Counted from the first letter of the stretch, positions 25,822 to 35,255 are shown. The stretch is DNA of 62,102 nucleotides from an uncultured Dorea sp. (GCA_910577685.1 CAJTOH010000022.1:1-62102), one strand, 5' to 3'. The notes: generated from the sequence alone by a model not told the origin. A program made the numbers and translations.

Positions 25822-27048
25822 CTAAAGATACAGATTGCCGTACGTTTTCCGATCCTGCACCACCAGAACGGCACACAGCAGCACAAAGAACCCGCCGAAA
25901 ATCAGAACTGTCACCCACGCGGCGCCCGACGCCCCGATTCCGTATATGAATCCGATCAAAAGCTGATAGGCGCTTGTAAGCCCCGTCCTCAGCACCTCCG
26001 AAAGCCCGTTGATCCTTCCCCTGTGGCTTGCCGGCATCCGTTTTGTAAGGTAGGGACTCTCTGCCAGCGTACTGAATACTTCGCCCCATGTCAGAACGAT
26101 CATTGCCACGTAATAGAACGGGATCTTCCCCAGAAATAACAGGAATATTCCAAAGCCCGCCACCAGAAGGAGCTGGCCCAGCATCGTCTTGACAGTTTCC
26201 GAAACCCTCGGAAACATTCTGGTAAACAATGGGGTACATATTACTACGACCACGCAGTTTACGCTGGTAATGGAGCCAAAGATCACCGCCCCGCTGTCGC
26301 CATGGAGCCTTGCCAGATCCAGCGGCATCAGATAATTATACATCTGGTAGGTCGCGAAATAGCCGCTGACAACCAGAATATAGAGAACGATCATCTTATT
26401 CTCTTTTAAGATGGTCCAAAGTCCCTCTCCTTCCCGTTCAGCCTGATATACGGCTTTTTGAGAATGATCTGTCACCGGGGTAATGTCCTTGACCATAAAG
26501 AAAATCAATACGACGGAGCAGCCGATTGCAGCCGCGCTGATCAGAAATGCAAGCCACAGATAATCCCGAAGCAAAAAACCCGCTATCGTCGGCGACATGA
26601 CGAACCCCAGATTCGAACAGAGATATTGCAGGGAATATGCCCGCTCCCGATCATCCGTAAGCGTAATATCCGCCGTGAGAGCATTATAAGAAGGATGCTC
26701 CATACTCTGGCAGGTCGCCGCGACGGACATCAGAACAATGGACTTCACCGATAACGGAATAACCGCGCAGATTACGTAACAAACCACGGAAACAATATCC
26801 AAATAGATTATGTTCATCTTCTTGTTCAGATGATCCGCCATCTTTCCGCCGATCAGATTCGCCGGCAGCGACAGAATCCCTACGGCCGCCATAACCCATG
26901 CGATGTGTCTGGCGCTCATTCCCATCTTCCGGCTCAGTATCATCGTCATCATCGGCCAGATCATGGCTCCCATGGCGGTGACAAGCCGGCCGAAACACAA
27001 TATGTAATTCTCCCGGCGAAGCCCCCTGTACTGTGATATCAGTTGCAT
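25822..27048 (-). CDS. MFS transporter
   Basis: The 408-residue protein has about 12 hydrophobic segments, a loop 2-3 motif (NLIGGKMADHLNKK) and a central loop rich in charged residues. This is the layout of MFS multidrug or metabolite exporters. The substrate cannot be read from sequence. An AGGATG site precedes the start. It is first in a likely unit with DUF3842. Confidence 0.88.
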   Translation of the reverse strand: MQLISQYRGLRRENYILCFGRLVTAMGAMIWPMMTMILSRKMGMSARHIAWVMAAVGILSLPANLIGGKMADHLNKKMNIIYLDIVSVVCYVICAVIPLSVKSIVLMSVAATCQSMEHPSYNALTADITLTDDRERAYSLQYLCSNLGFVMSPTIAGFLLRDYLWLAFLISAAAIGCSVVLIFFMVKDITPVTDHSQKAVYQAEREGEGLWTILKENKMIVLYILVVSGYFATYQMYNYLMPLDLARLHGDSGAVIFGSITSVNCVVVVICTPLFTRMFPRVSETVKTMLGQLLLVAGFGIFLLFLGKIPFYYVAMIVLTWGEVFSTLAESPYLTKRMPASHRGRINGLSEVLRTGLTSAYQLLIGFIYGIGASGAAWVTVLIFGGFFVLLCAVLVVQDRKTYGNLYL

Positions 27049-27089
27049 TGCTGTTCATCCTGTTCAAAAAAATTTGTTTCGTGATAATG

Positions 27090-27118
27090 ATTGTATTGCA
27101 TGGGAAGAGAAATGTCAA
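27090..27118 (-). promoter_or_regulatory. Promoter of the MFS transporter gene
   Basis: Consensus TTGACA (27118-27113) and TACAAT (27095-27090) on the minus strand have a 17-nt spacer. Confidence 0.75.
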
Positions 27119-27159
27119 TATGATTTCCCCTTTGAGCTGCCGCAGACTTACCCGCAGAA

Positions 27160-27300
27160 GTTACTGTTCACTCCGTGACCAGCAACACGCTTCGCGATGC
27201 ACAGAAATCGCAAAAAGATGCGATTTCGCGCTGAAAAACTCGGGATTTCCGCACAAAATGTGCGGAAACACCTCGCGGGATAGTGGCGTGTGAACAGTAA
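27160..27300. mobile_element. 141-bp miniature inverted-repeat element with 9-bp target duplication
   Basis: Terminal inverted repeats TTACTGTTCAC (27161-27171) and GTGAACAGTAA (27290-27300) are flanked by identical CCCGCAGAA at 27151-27159 and 27301-27309. Inside are two hairpins: GAAATCGCA/TGCGATTTC and TTTCCGCAC/GTGCGGAAA. There is no transposase gene. The first 55 bases are identical to 62048-62102, so the element is dispersed. It sits between the aminopeptidase terminator and the MFS promoter; the rest of the 312-bp gap holds only those two sites. Confidence 0.85.
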
Positions 27301-27320
27301 CCCGCAGAATGCCCAAAAAA

Positions 27321-27341
27321 GAGCTGCCCCTTCGGCAGCCC
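27321..27341 (-). terminator. Terminator of the aminopeptidase P gene
   Basis: GGGCTGCCGAAGGGGCAGC on the minus strand forms a GC-rich hairpin followed by TCTTTTTT, about 20 nt past the stop. Confidence 0.8.
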
Positions 27342-27360
27342 TTTGATTTGGAAGGATTTA

Positions 27361-28611
27361 TTACTGTTTGTTCCGCGCCATAAATTCCTCGATCTCTTCT
27401 ACTGTCTTCGGGATTCTTCCGGACAGAACCTCACAGCCGTCTTTCGTTACCAGAAGAGTGTCTTCGATGCGGATTCCAAGCTTCATGTCGTCGAAATAAA
27501 GTCCCGGTTCCAGCGTAAACATCATGTTTTCCTCCAAAGGAACGTTATTCTCCCCTACATCATGGGTATAAAGGCCGATATAATGACCGGAACCATGGAA
27601 ATAATATTTGGATATTTCCTCTGGTTCTTTTATATATCCAAGCCGGATTAACTCGTCCGCCATCACGGATTTGCTAAGCTCTTGAAGTTCTTCCTTGGGC
27701 TGTCCCGGTTTAGAGGCTGCGATCGCCGCCTCAAGGCCTGCCAACACGACGTTGTAGAGCGTTTTCTGTTCTTCGGTAAATTTCCCGTTCACCGGAAATG
27801 TCCGGCTGACGTCAGAGGCATAATATCTCCACTCTGCGCCGAGGTCGAAGAGGATCATCTCCCCGTCCTGCATCTGCCGGTTGTTTTCCTCATAATGCAG
27901 ACAGCAGGCATTGACTTCGGAGGCGGCAATGGTTGGAAATGCGTGGCGGGCGTTTCTGGATTTCAAGGTATAGTTGAAATGTGCTTCGATCTCGTACTCG
28001 TACATCCCCGGCCGCAGATGTGAGAGGATATTCTCCACACCTTCCGTTGTAATGTCGCAGGCTTTTCTGTGGAGAGCGATCTCTTCCGGCAATTTAACCT
28101 GGCGCATCAACGCTAAGTCGCGGAAGGTATTGTGCATCTGAAGCGTAGGATTATATTCTCGTACACGGGCCGCAAACCTCTGGGCTTCATTCAGGGAAAA
28201 GCCTCCCTCCCAGTTCGCGAGGTCGATATAGACGTGGTCCACACGGTCGGGACTCCTTAAGAACGGAAGGTATTCCTCGAATTTTTCGAGATACTGCACA
28301 TTCTCAATCCCCGTCTCTTCCCGAATGCTTTCTTTGGTATAGAAACGGCCGAGCCACCGCTTTGCCATTTCGTCCGGGTGATCGATAAATAATATCTCTT
28401 GCGCCTTCTGCGCCGTCTTTGTAACCATCAGAATGGCTTTGGGCTCTGTGAAGCCGGTGAGATAGTAGAAGTTAGCGTAGGGAGTGAACCGGTGCGTTCC
28501 GTCGCCGCGGTCCTCGCGCTCCCTGCCGCAGAAGACAAACCCTACGGACCGGTCTTCCAGCAAATCGGCGTATAATTTTCTCCTTGATGCATGGAAATCC
28601 TTGCTGATCAT
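27361..28611 (-). CDS. pepP: Aminopeptidase P family Xaa-Pro aminopeptidase (M24B)
   Basis: The 416-residue protein has an AMP_N domain (SRRKLYADLLEDRSVGFVF, FYYLTGF) and a pita-bread M24 domain. All five dimetal ligands are visible: Asp in ILFDLGAEW, Asp in ASDVSRTF, His in GSGHYIG, Glu in TLEPGLYF and Glu in RIEDTLL. It removes N-terminal residues preceding proline. AGGAGG precedes the start. It is monocistronic with its own terminator. Confidence 0.93.
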   Translation of the reverse strand: MISKDFHASRRKLYADLLEDRSVGFVFCGREREDRGDGTHRFTPYANFYYLTGFTEPKAILMVTKTAQKAQEILFIDHPDEMAKRWLGRFYTKESIREETGIENVQYLEKFEEYLPFLRSPDRVDHVYIDLANWEGGFSLNEAQRFAARVREYNPTLQMHNTFRDLALMRQVKLPEEIALHRKACDITTEGVENILSHLRPGMYEYEIEAHFNYTLKSRNARHAFPTIAASEVNACCLHYEENNRQMQDGEMILFDLGAEWRYYASDVSRTFPVNGKFTEEQKTLYNVVLAGLEAAIAASKPGQPKEELQELSKSVMADELIRLGYIKEPEEISKYYFHGSGHYIGLYTHDVGENNVPLEENMMFTLEPGLYFDDMKLGIRIEDTLLVTKDGCEVLSGRIPKTVEEIEEFMARNKQ

Positions 28612-28745
28612 TTTAAAATTCCTCCTCTGTTGTATATTTCATTGATCATGCTTGTATCTTACCATTATTTCGGAGCGAATACAACAGGAGCGTGAAATAC
28701 TTAAGGGCAGTGGATAAATGTGCAAATACTCAAGACATTCCGCAA

Positions 28746-28774
28746 TTGAAATGTAAACCTGTATCTCCTATAAT
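28746..28774 (+). promoter_or_regulatory. Promoter of the truncated secreted protein gene
   Basis: TTGAAA (28746-28751) and TATAAT (28769-28774) have a 17-nt spacer, about 90 nt before the start. Confidence 0.75.
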
Positions 28775-28865
28775 AAGTATCAGCATATAAATTGTGCAAA
28801 ATTTGGAAAAGGGGGATAGAGGTAACAGAGTTATTGCTACATGTTGTAAGATTAAGGAGGAAAAA

Positions 28866-29234
28866 ATGAGTAGATGCAGAAAACTCTCACGCAAGATCTC
28901 ATCTTTTGTGCTTTTGGCGGCGATGTTGCTTTCCATGGCGAAGCCGGTCAGCATTTATGCACAGGATGAGGGTGCTGTTGAGAAAGAGGATCAAAAAATT
29001 GTACAAGACAATGTCGTACAAGACAACGCTGCGCAGGATACTGTGCTGATTGACCAGGAGACTCAGCTAACGGATATTCCGAAAGAAGAGGCTGAGGCAA
29101 ACGGGCAGAGCGGTGAAAATGGACAGGGCTGTTGCAAAAGATATAATCTTTTCGGCAGCCCTTTTCGTATTTTCATCACTCCGCCTGTTTCCGGACGTTT
29201 CCATACATCAATATCAGCGCCGCCGCCAGCATGA
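28866..29234 (+). pseudogene. Truncated secreted protein (signal peptide plus short acidic stub)
   Basis: AAGGAGGAAAAA precedes the ATG. A classic signal peptide (KISSFVLLAAMLLSMA, cleavage after IYAQ) is followed by about 50 Gln/Asp/Glu-rich residues (VQDNVVQDNAAQD). The frame then runs straight through a terminator hairpin (29126-29161) into antisense of the MFS gene. Strong upstream signals with a body that ends in a terminator suggest the 3' part of a larger surface protein has been lost. A genuine short secreted peptide is the alternative. Confidence 0.6.
29126..29161 (+). terminator. Hairpin terminator between the secreted stub and the convergent MFS gene
   Basis: GGGCTG ... CAGCCC encloses AAAAGAT/ATCTTTT, with CCCTTTTCGTATTTT following on the plus strand. 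It resembles the outer arms of the repeat at 7977-8073 (GGCTGTTGCAA ... GCAGCC). Confidence 0.7.
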
Positions 29235-30366
29235 TCAGACAATATCCCACATTCATCATCATCCCCAGCTTCAAGCCGCCGGCCTCACTCACGATTCCCA
29301 CAATCCATGGCCCCGCCATTCCGCCAAGACCTCCGCAGGAAAAAAAGATCCCCATCATCGTTCCCGGATTTTTAGACGGAATCCCTGAGATTACGGCTGT
29401 CGCCGTAGGAAAAATGACGGAAAATCCAAAGCCTGCGCCGATTAATATCCACGCCGTCTCATCCGGTCCCAGTACCCCTATACTAAGACAAACCGCCGCA
29501 ATCACGGCGAAGATCGTAAGGCTTCTTAGATATCCAATCCGATCCACTAATATACTTCCCAACATTCTCCCAAACATCAGCAAGGCAAAATAGGCTGAAA
29601 AATAGGCCGCGCTTTTCTCGTCTCCCAATCGTTTCTCCGTCTGCAAAAATTCCACAAACCATGTGGCGACAGCAATCTCCGCCGCTACATAAGCAAAGAT
29701 AAAGATATACATCATCCATACTTCCCTGTGAGAGATCAGTTTTATCACCTCGCCCCCTTGGATACCCGGGCGTTTCTCTCCTCTTTTCGCTTCCCGGGGA
29801 TACCTCATGAAAATGAAATACAGCAGAATAGGTATGATCAAAAACAGGCTCGTCCGGTAAACCTCCCGCCACGAACATCCATTGCCCAACATAGCCCCGA
29901 CCCCTATCGGCGTAAGAATCGCGCCAACTCCATAGAAGGTGTTCAGCAGATTCAGATAAAACCCCGCTCTCTTCGCATCATGTATGCCCGATATGATATT
30001 GCTTCCGCTAAGCTCCAACGTCCCAAGACCAAGCCCGATCAAAAAAATGAATCCGATCAAAGCCGCAAGCTGCGCTGAAAGGGCATATCCGGTCACACCG
30101 ACGGCCAGACATGCCCCGGCAATGATAAGCGTCGGCTTTTTCCCCAGAAGGTCGGCAAGAACGCCCGCCAGAAAAGTTGCTATGAAAAACCCCGCATATT
30201 CGCTGAATACAATGGTTCCTCCCACGGAATAACCGTATGCTTCGTTCTCCATCAGCGCAGGAAGCGTCTGCCCTTTCATATTATCAATCAATCCAAACAA
30301 AAAATAACTTAAAAAACACCCTATTGTTACCACCCAAACCTGACGCTTACTCATTTCCGTCTTCAT
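29176..30366 (-). CDS. MFS transporter
   Basis: The 396-residue, 12-helix protein (FLSYFLFGLIDNMKGQTLPA near the start; loop motif LADLLGKKPTL) resembles sugar or metabolite MFS proteins of the FucP-like type. It is transcribed away from an AraC regulator, the probable controller. The substrate is unknown. Confidence 0.88.
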   Translation of the reverse strand: MKTEMSKRQVWVVTIGCFLSYFLFGLIDNMKGQTLPALMENEAYGYSVGGTIVFSEYAGFFIATFLAGVLADLLGKKPTLIIAGACLAVGVTGYALSAQLAALIGFIFLIGLGLGTLELSGSNIISGIHDAKRAGFYLNLLNTFYGVGAILTPIGVGAMLGNGCSWREVYRTSLFLIIPILLYFIFMRYPREAKRGEKRPGIQGGEVIKLISHREVWMMYIFIFAYVAAEIAVATWFVEFLQTEKRLGDEKSAAYFSAYFALLMFGRMLGSILVDRIGYLRSLTIFAVIAAVCLSIGVLGPDETAWILIGAGFGFSVIFPTATAVISGIPSKNPGTMMGIFFSCGGLGGMAGPWIVGIVSEAGGLKLGMMMNVGYCLIMLAAALILMYGNVRKQAE

Positions 30367-30533
30367 AAACCAATTCCTCTCTTAAATAACCCATGCCTGA
30401 TTGCCGCCATGACTGCAGCTGCCTGAAACTTTTCTCTAAAAAATTACTAATGATAGCGTAGCGAAGCTATAATTTATATTGATTTTGAATATAACCAAAT
30501 CGGAGGACTATATTTCAAACAGCCGCTTGTGTT

Positions 30534-30547
30534 ATAAACCGGTTTAT
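30534..30547. promoter_or_regulatory. Palindrome in the MFS/AraC divergent region, candidate operator
   Basis: ATAAACCGGTTTAT is a perfect 14-bp palindrome in an AT-rich 285-bp divergent region. A regulatory site for the AraC protein is plausible, but AraC proteins usually prefer direct repeats, so the assignment is weak. Confidence 0.4.
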
Positions 30548-30651
30548 GATATGATTTTATCATCAAAACAGCATTTTTTATATCATTAAATCGTCAAATT
30601 ATATGACTATTTCACCAAAATTAATTATTTAACCGCAAAGGAGGATTTCCG

Positions 30652-31554
30652 ATGGAATTATCCATGTGTCCCATACGCATAAACTCTCAGGGCCGTGAAC
30701 TGACGACTTTCGGTTCCTCCCTTTTCCCTTCCGCATGTTATGAGGACCGTCTCCGTTCGGACGATCTTCCATGGCACTGGCATGACGAGTGGGAGGTTAT
30801 CCGCGTTGTCGAAGGTGCCGCGGATATCAAAGCCGGTAATAACAGCTACATCATCCCCGAAGGCAGCGGTATCTTCTTAAATTCCGGTGTCCTTCATTCC
30901 ATAGGAAACGCCCGCAAAGAGATATCCCGCCTTCATTCGGTCATATTTCACCCGCGCCTTATCGGAGGCGGGCAGGATACCGTCTATTGGCAGAAATATA
31001 TTCACCCATTTTGTCAGAATACGCAAATAGACAGCGTCTATCTGGAACAGAAGGTCGGGTGGCAGAGGGAGCTTCTTGATACGCTGGAGAAGGGCTGGGA
31101 GCTTCACATGTCAGAGGAATACGGTTACGAGTTTTTAATCCGCAGCCATATGTCGCACATACTCTATGAGCTTATCACCCGCAATCCCTCCTCCTCCGTC
31201 AAAACCTCCGCCAAATTCCTCCGCAATGGCGAACGCATGAAACTAATGCTGGAATATATACACAAGAATTATCCCGATGTAATCACCATTGAGCAGATCG
31301 CCTCAAGCGCTTCTGTCAGCGTAAGCGAAGCCCTGCGCTGCTTCCGAAGCTCTATCGGCAGGACTCCGGTTCAATATCTAAAGCATTTTCGTATACATCA
31401 GGCAGGAAAATTACTGGAGACTACGGATTATAAGATTGTTGATATTGGAATTAGATGCGGTTTTTCAGAAATGAGTTATTTTGCAAAATCTTTTCGGACA
31501 GTTTATGGGTGTACGCCGTCGGAGTATCGAGAGCGAGCAAAAGAAAAGGGATAG
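30652..31554 (+). CDS. AraC-family transcriptional regulator
   Basis: The 300-residue protein has an N-terminal cupin sensor (LPWHWHDEWEVIRVVEG, GIFLNSGVLHSI). Two C-terminal HTH motifs follow (ITIEQIASSASVSVSEALRC; YKIVDIGIRCGFSEMSYFAK) with the final FRTVYGCTPSEYR. AAAGGAGG precedes the start. It is divergent from the MFS transporter gene. Confidence 0.92.
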   Translation: MELSMCPIRINSQGRELTTFGSSLFPSACYEDRLRSDDLPWHWHDEWEVIRVVEGAADIKAGNNSYIIPEGSGIFLNSGVLHSIGNARKEISRLHSVIFHPRLIGGGQDTVYWQKYIHPFCQNTQIDSVYLEQKVGWQRELLDTLEKGWELHMSEEYGYEFLIRSHMSHILYELITRNPSSSVKTSAKFLRNGERMKLMLEYIHKNYPDVITIEQIASSASVSVSEALRCFRSSIGRTPVQYLKHFRIHQAGKLLETTDYKIVDIGIRCGFSEMSYFAKSFRTVYGCTPSEYRERAKEKG

Positions 31555-31584
31555 CCTATGCCCAACCATGCTTAACAGCACAAA

Positions 31585-31628
31585 GGGACTGCAGGAGAAG
31601 GCTTCCAAAGCCCGTCTCCTGCAGTCCC
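31585..31628. terminator. Bidirectional terminator
   Basis: GGGACTGCAGGAGA / TCTCCTGCAGTCCC form a perfect 14-bp stem with an inner GGCT/AGCC pair, between the convergent AraC and dehydrogenase genes. Confidence 0.85.
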
Positions 31629-31643
31629 CTTGACTTTTAAATA

Positions 31644-32666
31644 TTAATCGGCAATCTTTATCATAGCCTTTCCTGCTCTTCGGTACTCCGGCTTCGTAAA
31701 CACGTCCACGATATCGTCCAGCGGGACTACATTCGTAATCAAGCTCTCAAGTTCAATCGTTCCTGACTCGAGTACACGGATTGCACGCTCGAAAGTATAC
31801 GGATTAATAAAGGAGGACGTAATCGTAAGCTCCTTCTTGAACACATCATCCGGTTTCAGCGGATAAGACTCCTCCGGTGAAGCAAGGCCGAAGTACATTA
31901 CCGTAGCGCCTTTTCCTGCGAATTTTACGGCATCCTCCTGCGTATGGATATTGCCCACGCACTCAATAACCACATCCACGTTCTCGCAATACTCTGACAA
32001 TACGGCCTGTACGTCTTCTTCGACAGGATTAATCGTCTTGGTCGCGCCAAGCTTAAGCGCCAGCTCTCTCTTCTCTTCCACCGGTTCGGACATAATCACC
32101 CTTGCCGCGCCCGCGTTCTTCGCAAGCTGCATCATAATCATTCCGATGGGGCCGCCGCCCATAACAAGAACCGTACATCCGGATTTTATATTACATAGGT
32201 CGATACCATGCAGACAGCAGGAGATCGGCTCTGCCATTGCCGCCTCTTTAAAGCTCAGGTTCCCGGCAAACTTATATACCTGTTTCTCGCGCATGATTAC
32301 GTACTCGGCAAATCCGCCGTCAACCGTAGTGCCTACGCCGATATTATTGGTACAGAAATGCTGCATCGCATTCTTACAGAAATAACATTCGCCGCACATA
32401 TCGTTAGGATCCGCGCTCACCCTGTCGCCTTCCTTAACTGTTGTAACCGCCGAACCGACTTTCGCTACCACCCCTGAGAATTCATGTCCCGGAATCAACG
32501 GAGGATTCACTTCAAAGGAACCGCCGTCCCCGTTAAAGATATGCATATCCGTACCGCATACGCCGCAATACTTTACTTGAATCAGTACTTCATTATCTTT
32601 CAGTTCCCTTACCGGCACTTCTTCCACCCTTAAGTCGTGTGGTCCATGATACACTGCTGCTTTCAT
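31644..32666 (-). CDS. Zinc-dependent alcohol/polyol dehydrogenase
   Basis: The 340-residue medium-chain dehydrogenase has catalytic zinc ligands in YCGVCGTDMH, GHEFSGVV and the downstream Glu of MAEPISC. The structural Cys cluster is MCGECYFCKNAMQHFC. The Rossmann GGGPIGM is present. It resembles sorbitol/L-iditol or threonine dehydrogenases and probably oxidises a polyol taken up by the ABC transporter upstream. A terminator at 32741-32775 separates it from that operon. GGAGG precedes the ATG. Confidence 0.88.
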   Translation of the reverse strand: MKAAVYHGPHDLRVEEVPVRELKDNEVLIQVKYCGVCGTDMHIFNGDGGSFEVNPPLIPGHEFSGVVAKVGSAVTTVKEGDRVSADPNDMCGECYFCKNAMQHFCTNNIGVGTTVDGGFAEYVIMREKQVYKFAGNLSFKEAAMAEPISCCLHGIDLCNIKSGCTVLVMGGGPIGMIMMQLAKNAGAARVIMSEPVEEKRELALKLGATKTINPVEEDVQAVLSEYCENVDVVIECVGNIHTQEDAVKFAGKGATVMYFGLASPEESYPLKPDDVFKKELTITSSFINPYTFERAIRVLESGTIELESLITNVVPLDDIVDVFTKPEYRRAGKAMIKIAD

Positions 32667-32740
32667 ACTATTACCTCCAAACTTTCTCTTTCACAGTAAT
32701 GACTAGTAATTGTCCATACCATTATAAAACATTTTTTAAT

Positions 32741-32775
32741 AAAATCCCAGCAAATATATCATTTGCCGGGATTTT
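32741..32775 (-). terminator. Terminator of the sugar ABC transporter operon
   Basis: AAAATCCC-x-GCAAAT ... ATTTGC-x-GGGATTTT forms a stem with a 5-nt loop and flanking T-runs, 20 nt after the permease gene. Confidence 0.85.
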
Positions 32776-32794
32776 TAAGTTTTCCATTATTATA

Positions 32795-33745
32795 TTAATT
32801 CTGCTGTCTCTTCTTCTGGATACAGTCAAAACCTACGGCAAGCGCAAGTACGACACCCATGATAATATCCTGTACATAAGAATTAACATTCATAAGTACC
32901 ATACCATTCTGTAAAGCGCCGATAATAAACGTACCTGCAACTACGCCTGACATCTTACCATAACCGCCTGTTACGGATACTCCGCCTAAAACTACACAAG
33001 TGATAACGTCAAACTCATAGCCCACACCGGAAGATGTGTTACCGGAATTAGTACGGGACAGCATAACTATACCCGCAAGACCTGCAAAGAAACCGGAAAT
33101 GGCAAATACAAGGTATTTAATCCTTCCTACCCGGATACCGGAAAGCTTCGCAGCCTCAATATTACCGCCTACCGCGTAGAAATAACGTCCGAAGTAAGTC
33201 TTATTCAGAATAAAGGAACCTAAAGCAAAACATACCGCCATGATAATAACAGGTATCGGGATGATCCCTACATAGCCCTGACCGATCATAGAAAATCCTT
33301 TTGAGAATCCACTGATCGGCATACCGCCGCACATAATCAGGGCCAGGCCATAGAAGGCCGTCTGTGATGCAAACGTAGCGATAAGAGCCGGAATACCGAT
33401 GGTTGACACCATAAAACCATTCAATACGCCAATCAGCGTTGACGCTGCTAAGGAAACAAGAATTGCTAAAACCGGGTTAATTCCCATGTTTACCATCATA
33501 TATGCACAGAGAATATTGACAAATGAAATAATCGTACCTGTTGAAAGGTCAATATCTCCTAACAGAATTACGAAAGTCATACCGATAGAAGCAATACCAT
33601 ACATAGATACCTGACGCAGCAATGTGAGCAGGTTATTCGGGTTAATAAATCTTGGATTTGCAATCGTGAAGGCAATCACAAGAACTACAAGTACAAGCCA
33701 GATTGCCTTACTTTTTAATTGGTTTGCGATACTGTTCGTTTTCAT
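32795..33745 (-). CDS. Sugar ABC transporter permease (RbsC-like)
   Basis: This is a BPD_transp_2 permease of about 316 residues with some 8-10 membrane segments. The family motif is GDIDLSTGTIISF, with ISGFFAGLAGIVMLSRTNSG and VTCVVLGGVS-type segments. The start at 33745 has GGAGG 6 nt upstream; a longer frame to 33823 overlaps the ATPase gene and is not needed. It works with the ATPase and binding protein encoded upstream. Confidence 0.92.
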   Translation of the reverse strand: MKTNSIANQLKSKAIWLVLVVLVIAFTIANPRFINPNNLLTLLRQVSMYGIASIGMTFVILLGDIDLSTGTIISFVNILCAYMMVNMGINPVLAILVSLAASTLIGVLNGFMVSTIGIPALIATFASQTAFYGLALIMCGGMPISGFSKGFSMIGQGYVGIIPIPVIIMAVCFALGSFILNKTYFGRYFYAVGGNIEAAKLSGIRVGRIKYLVFAISGFFAGLAGIVMLSRTNSGNTSSGVGYEFDVITCVVLGGVSVTGGYGKMSGVVAGTFIIGALQNGMVLMNVNSYVQDIIMGVVLALAVGFDCIQKKRQQN

Positions 33746-33746
33746 A

Positions 33747-35255
33747 CTAGACCTCCTCAACATTGGCCGCTGATGCATATGCCATGATCGTCTCCTGACT
33801 GAACTCAGCCTTGCTGAGTTCACCGGTCATATCGCCTTCTGCCAGCACGATGATTCTATCAGACATACCCATTAATTCTTCCATCTCGGAAGAAATCATC
33901 AGAATTGCCTTTCCTTCCTTTTCTACTAAGTCATTCATCAACTTATAAATCTCGTATTTCGCACCTACGTCGATACCGCGGGTAGGCTCGTCAAAAATAA
34001 TCAGCTCTGAGTCCGCGGCAAGCCATCTTCCAAGAATAACCTTCTGCTGATTACCGCCGCTTAGATTCTTCACAAGCTGATTCAGAGACGGCGTCTTAAT
34101 CGCCATATTTTCGCGATACTTCTCTGCAATCTCTTTCTCTTTCTTGGAGTCAATGACACTCAGTTTTGAATTTCTCTCATATATCGGCATATTAATATTA
34201 TTCTTGATAGATATACCAAGCATTGCGCCGTGACGTTTTCTGTCCTCCGGCACCAAAGCAATCCCCAGATCGATGGCCTGTCTCGGACTCTTCGGATCCA
34301 CTTCCTGCCCTTTGAATATCATCGTTCCGGAGGTCTTCGGCACAGCTCCGAAAATCATCTGTGCAAGCTCGGTACGACCTGCGCCGACCAAACCGCCTAA
34401 TCCGAGAATCTCGCCTCTGCGAACCTTCAGGGAAATATTCTTATCGCCGTTGCCTGTCACGTTCTTGAGCTCCAGAAGTACGTCGTCTTCTTTGATACAG
34501 TTGCCTCTCGGCGGATAGGACTCTGTCAATTCACGCCCAACCATGAGCTGAATCAGCTCTTCCACATGGCTGTCTTTCGTTATCAAGGTCTTCACGTATT
34601 CGCCGTCACGGATAACTACAATTCGGTCGGACAGACGATAGATCTCTTCCAGTCTGTGGGAAATATAGATAATAGATACTCCCTGCTTCCTTAACAGCTC
34701 CACTACCTCGAACATACTCTCAACCTCCGCGCTGGTCAGAGGCGCGGACGGCTCATCCATAATCAGTATCTTTGCATTCTGCTGGATTGCCTTGGCAATC
34801 TCAACCATCTGCTGGTAGCCTACCGTCAGGTTCTTCATCAGCATCTTCGGATCAATCTTAATATGTAACTGGTCAAACGCCTTCGCCGCTTCCCGCTCCA
34901 TTGCCGCCTTATCGACCACGATCCCCTTCCTGATCGGACGTCCAAGGAACAGATTCTCCGCTGCCGACAATTCCTTTACGTTATTAAATTCCTGATAGAT
35001 AATCGCAATTCCATTCTCTGATGCAAGCTGAGGAGTCATGCTGGAAAATTCTTTGCCGTTCACGATAATCTTTCCGGAAGTAGGAATAACCGCTCCGGAA
35101 CAGCATTTAATCAGGGTTGACTTACCGGCACCATTTTCTCCGATCAATGCCAGAATCTCGCCTGGTTTCAATTCCAGTGTAACATCCTTCAACGCAACAA
35201 CACCCGGGTATTCTTTTCTTATATGCTGTAATTGCAATACATATTCTTCGCTCAT
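33747..35255 (-). CDS. Sugar ABC transporter ATP-binding protein (RbsA/XylG-like, two ATPase domains)
   Basis: The 502-residue tandem ATPase has Walker A GENGAGKST in the first domain with signature LTVGYQQMVE, and Walker B ILIMDEPS. The second domain has the typical degenerate Walker A (GLVGAGRTEL), signature LSGGNQQKV and IIFDEPTRGIDVG. This is the CUT2 monosaccharide importer type. It lies one base upstream of the permease gene. Confidence 0.93.
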   Translation of the reverse strand: MSEEYVLQLQHIRKEYPGVVALKDVTLELKPGEILALIGENGAGKSTLIKCCSGAVIPTSGKIIVNGKEFSSMTPQLASENGIAIIYQEFNNVKELSAAENLFLGRPIRKGIVVDKAAMEREAAKAFDQLHIKIDPKMLMKNLTVGYQQMVEIAKAIQQNAKILIMDEPSAPLTSAEVESMFEVVELLRKQGVSIIYISHRLEEIYRLSDRIVVIRDGEYVKTLITKDSHVEELIQLMVGRELTESYPPRGNCIKEDDVLLELKNVTGNGDKNISLKVRRGEILGLGGLVGAGRTELAQMIFGAVPKTSGTMIFKGQEVDPKSPRQAIDLGIALVPEDRKRHGAMLGISIKNNINMPIYERNSKLSVIDSKKEKEIAEKYRENMAIKTPSLNQLVKNLSGGNQQKVILGRWLAADSELIIFDEPTRGIDVGAKYEIYKLMNDLVEKEGKAILMISSEMEELMGMSDRIIVLAEGDMTGELSKAEFSQETIMAYASAANVEEV

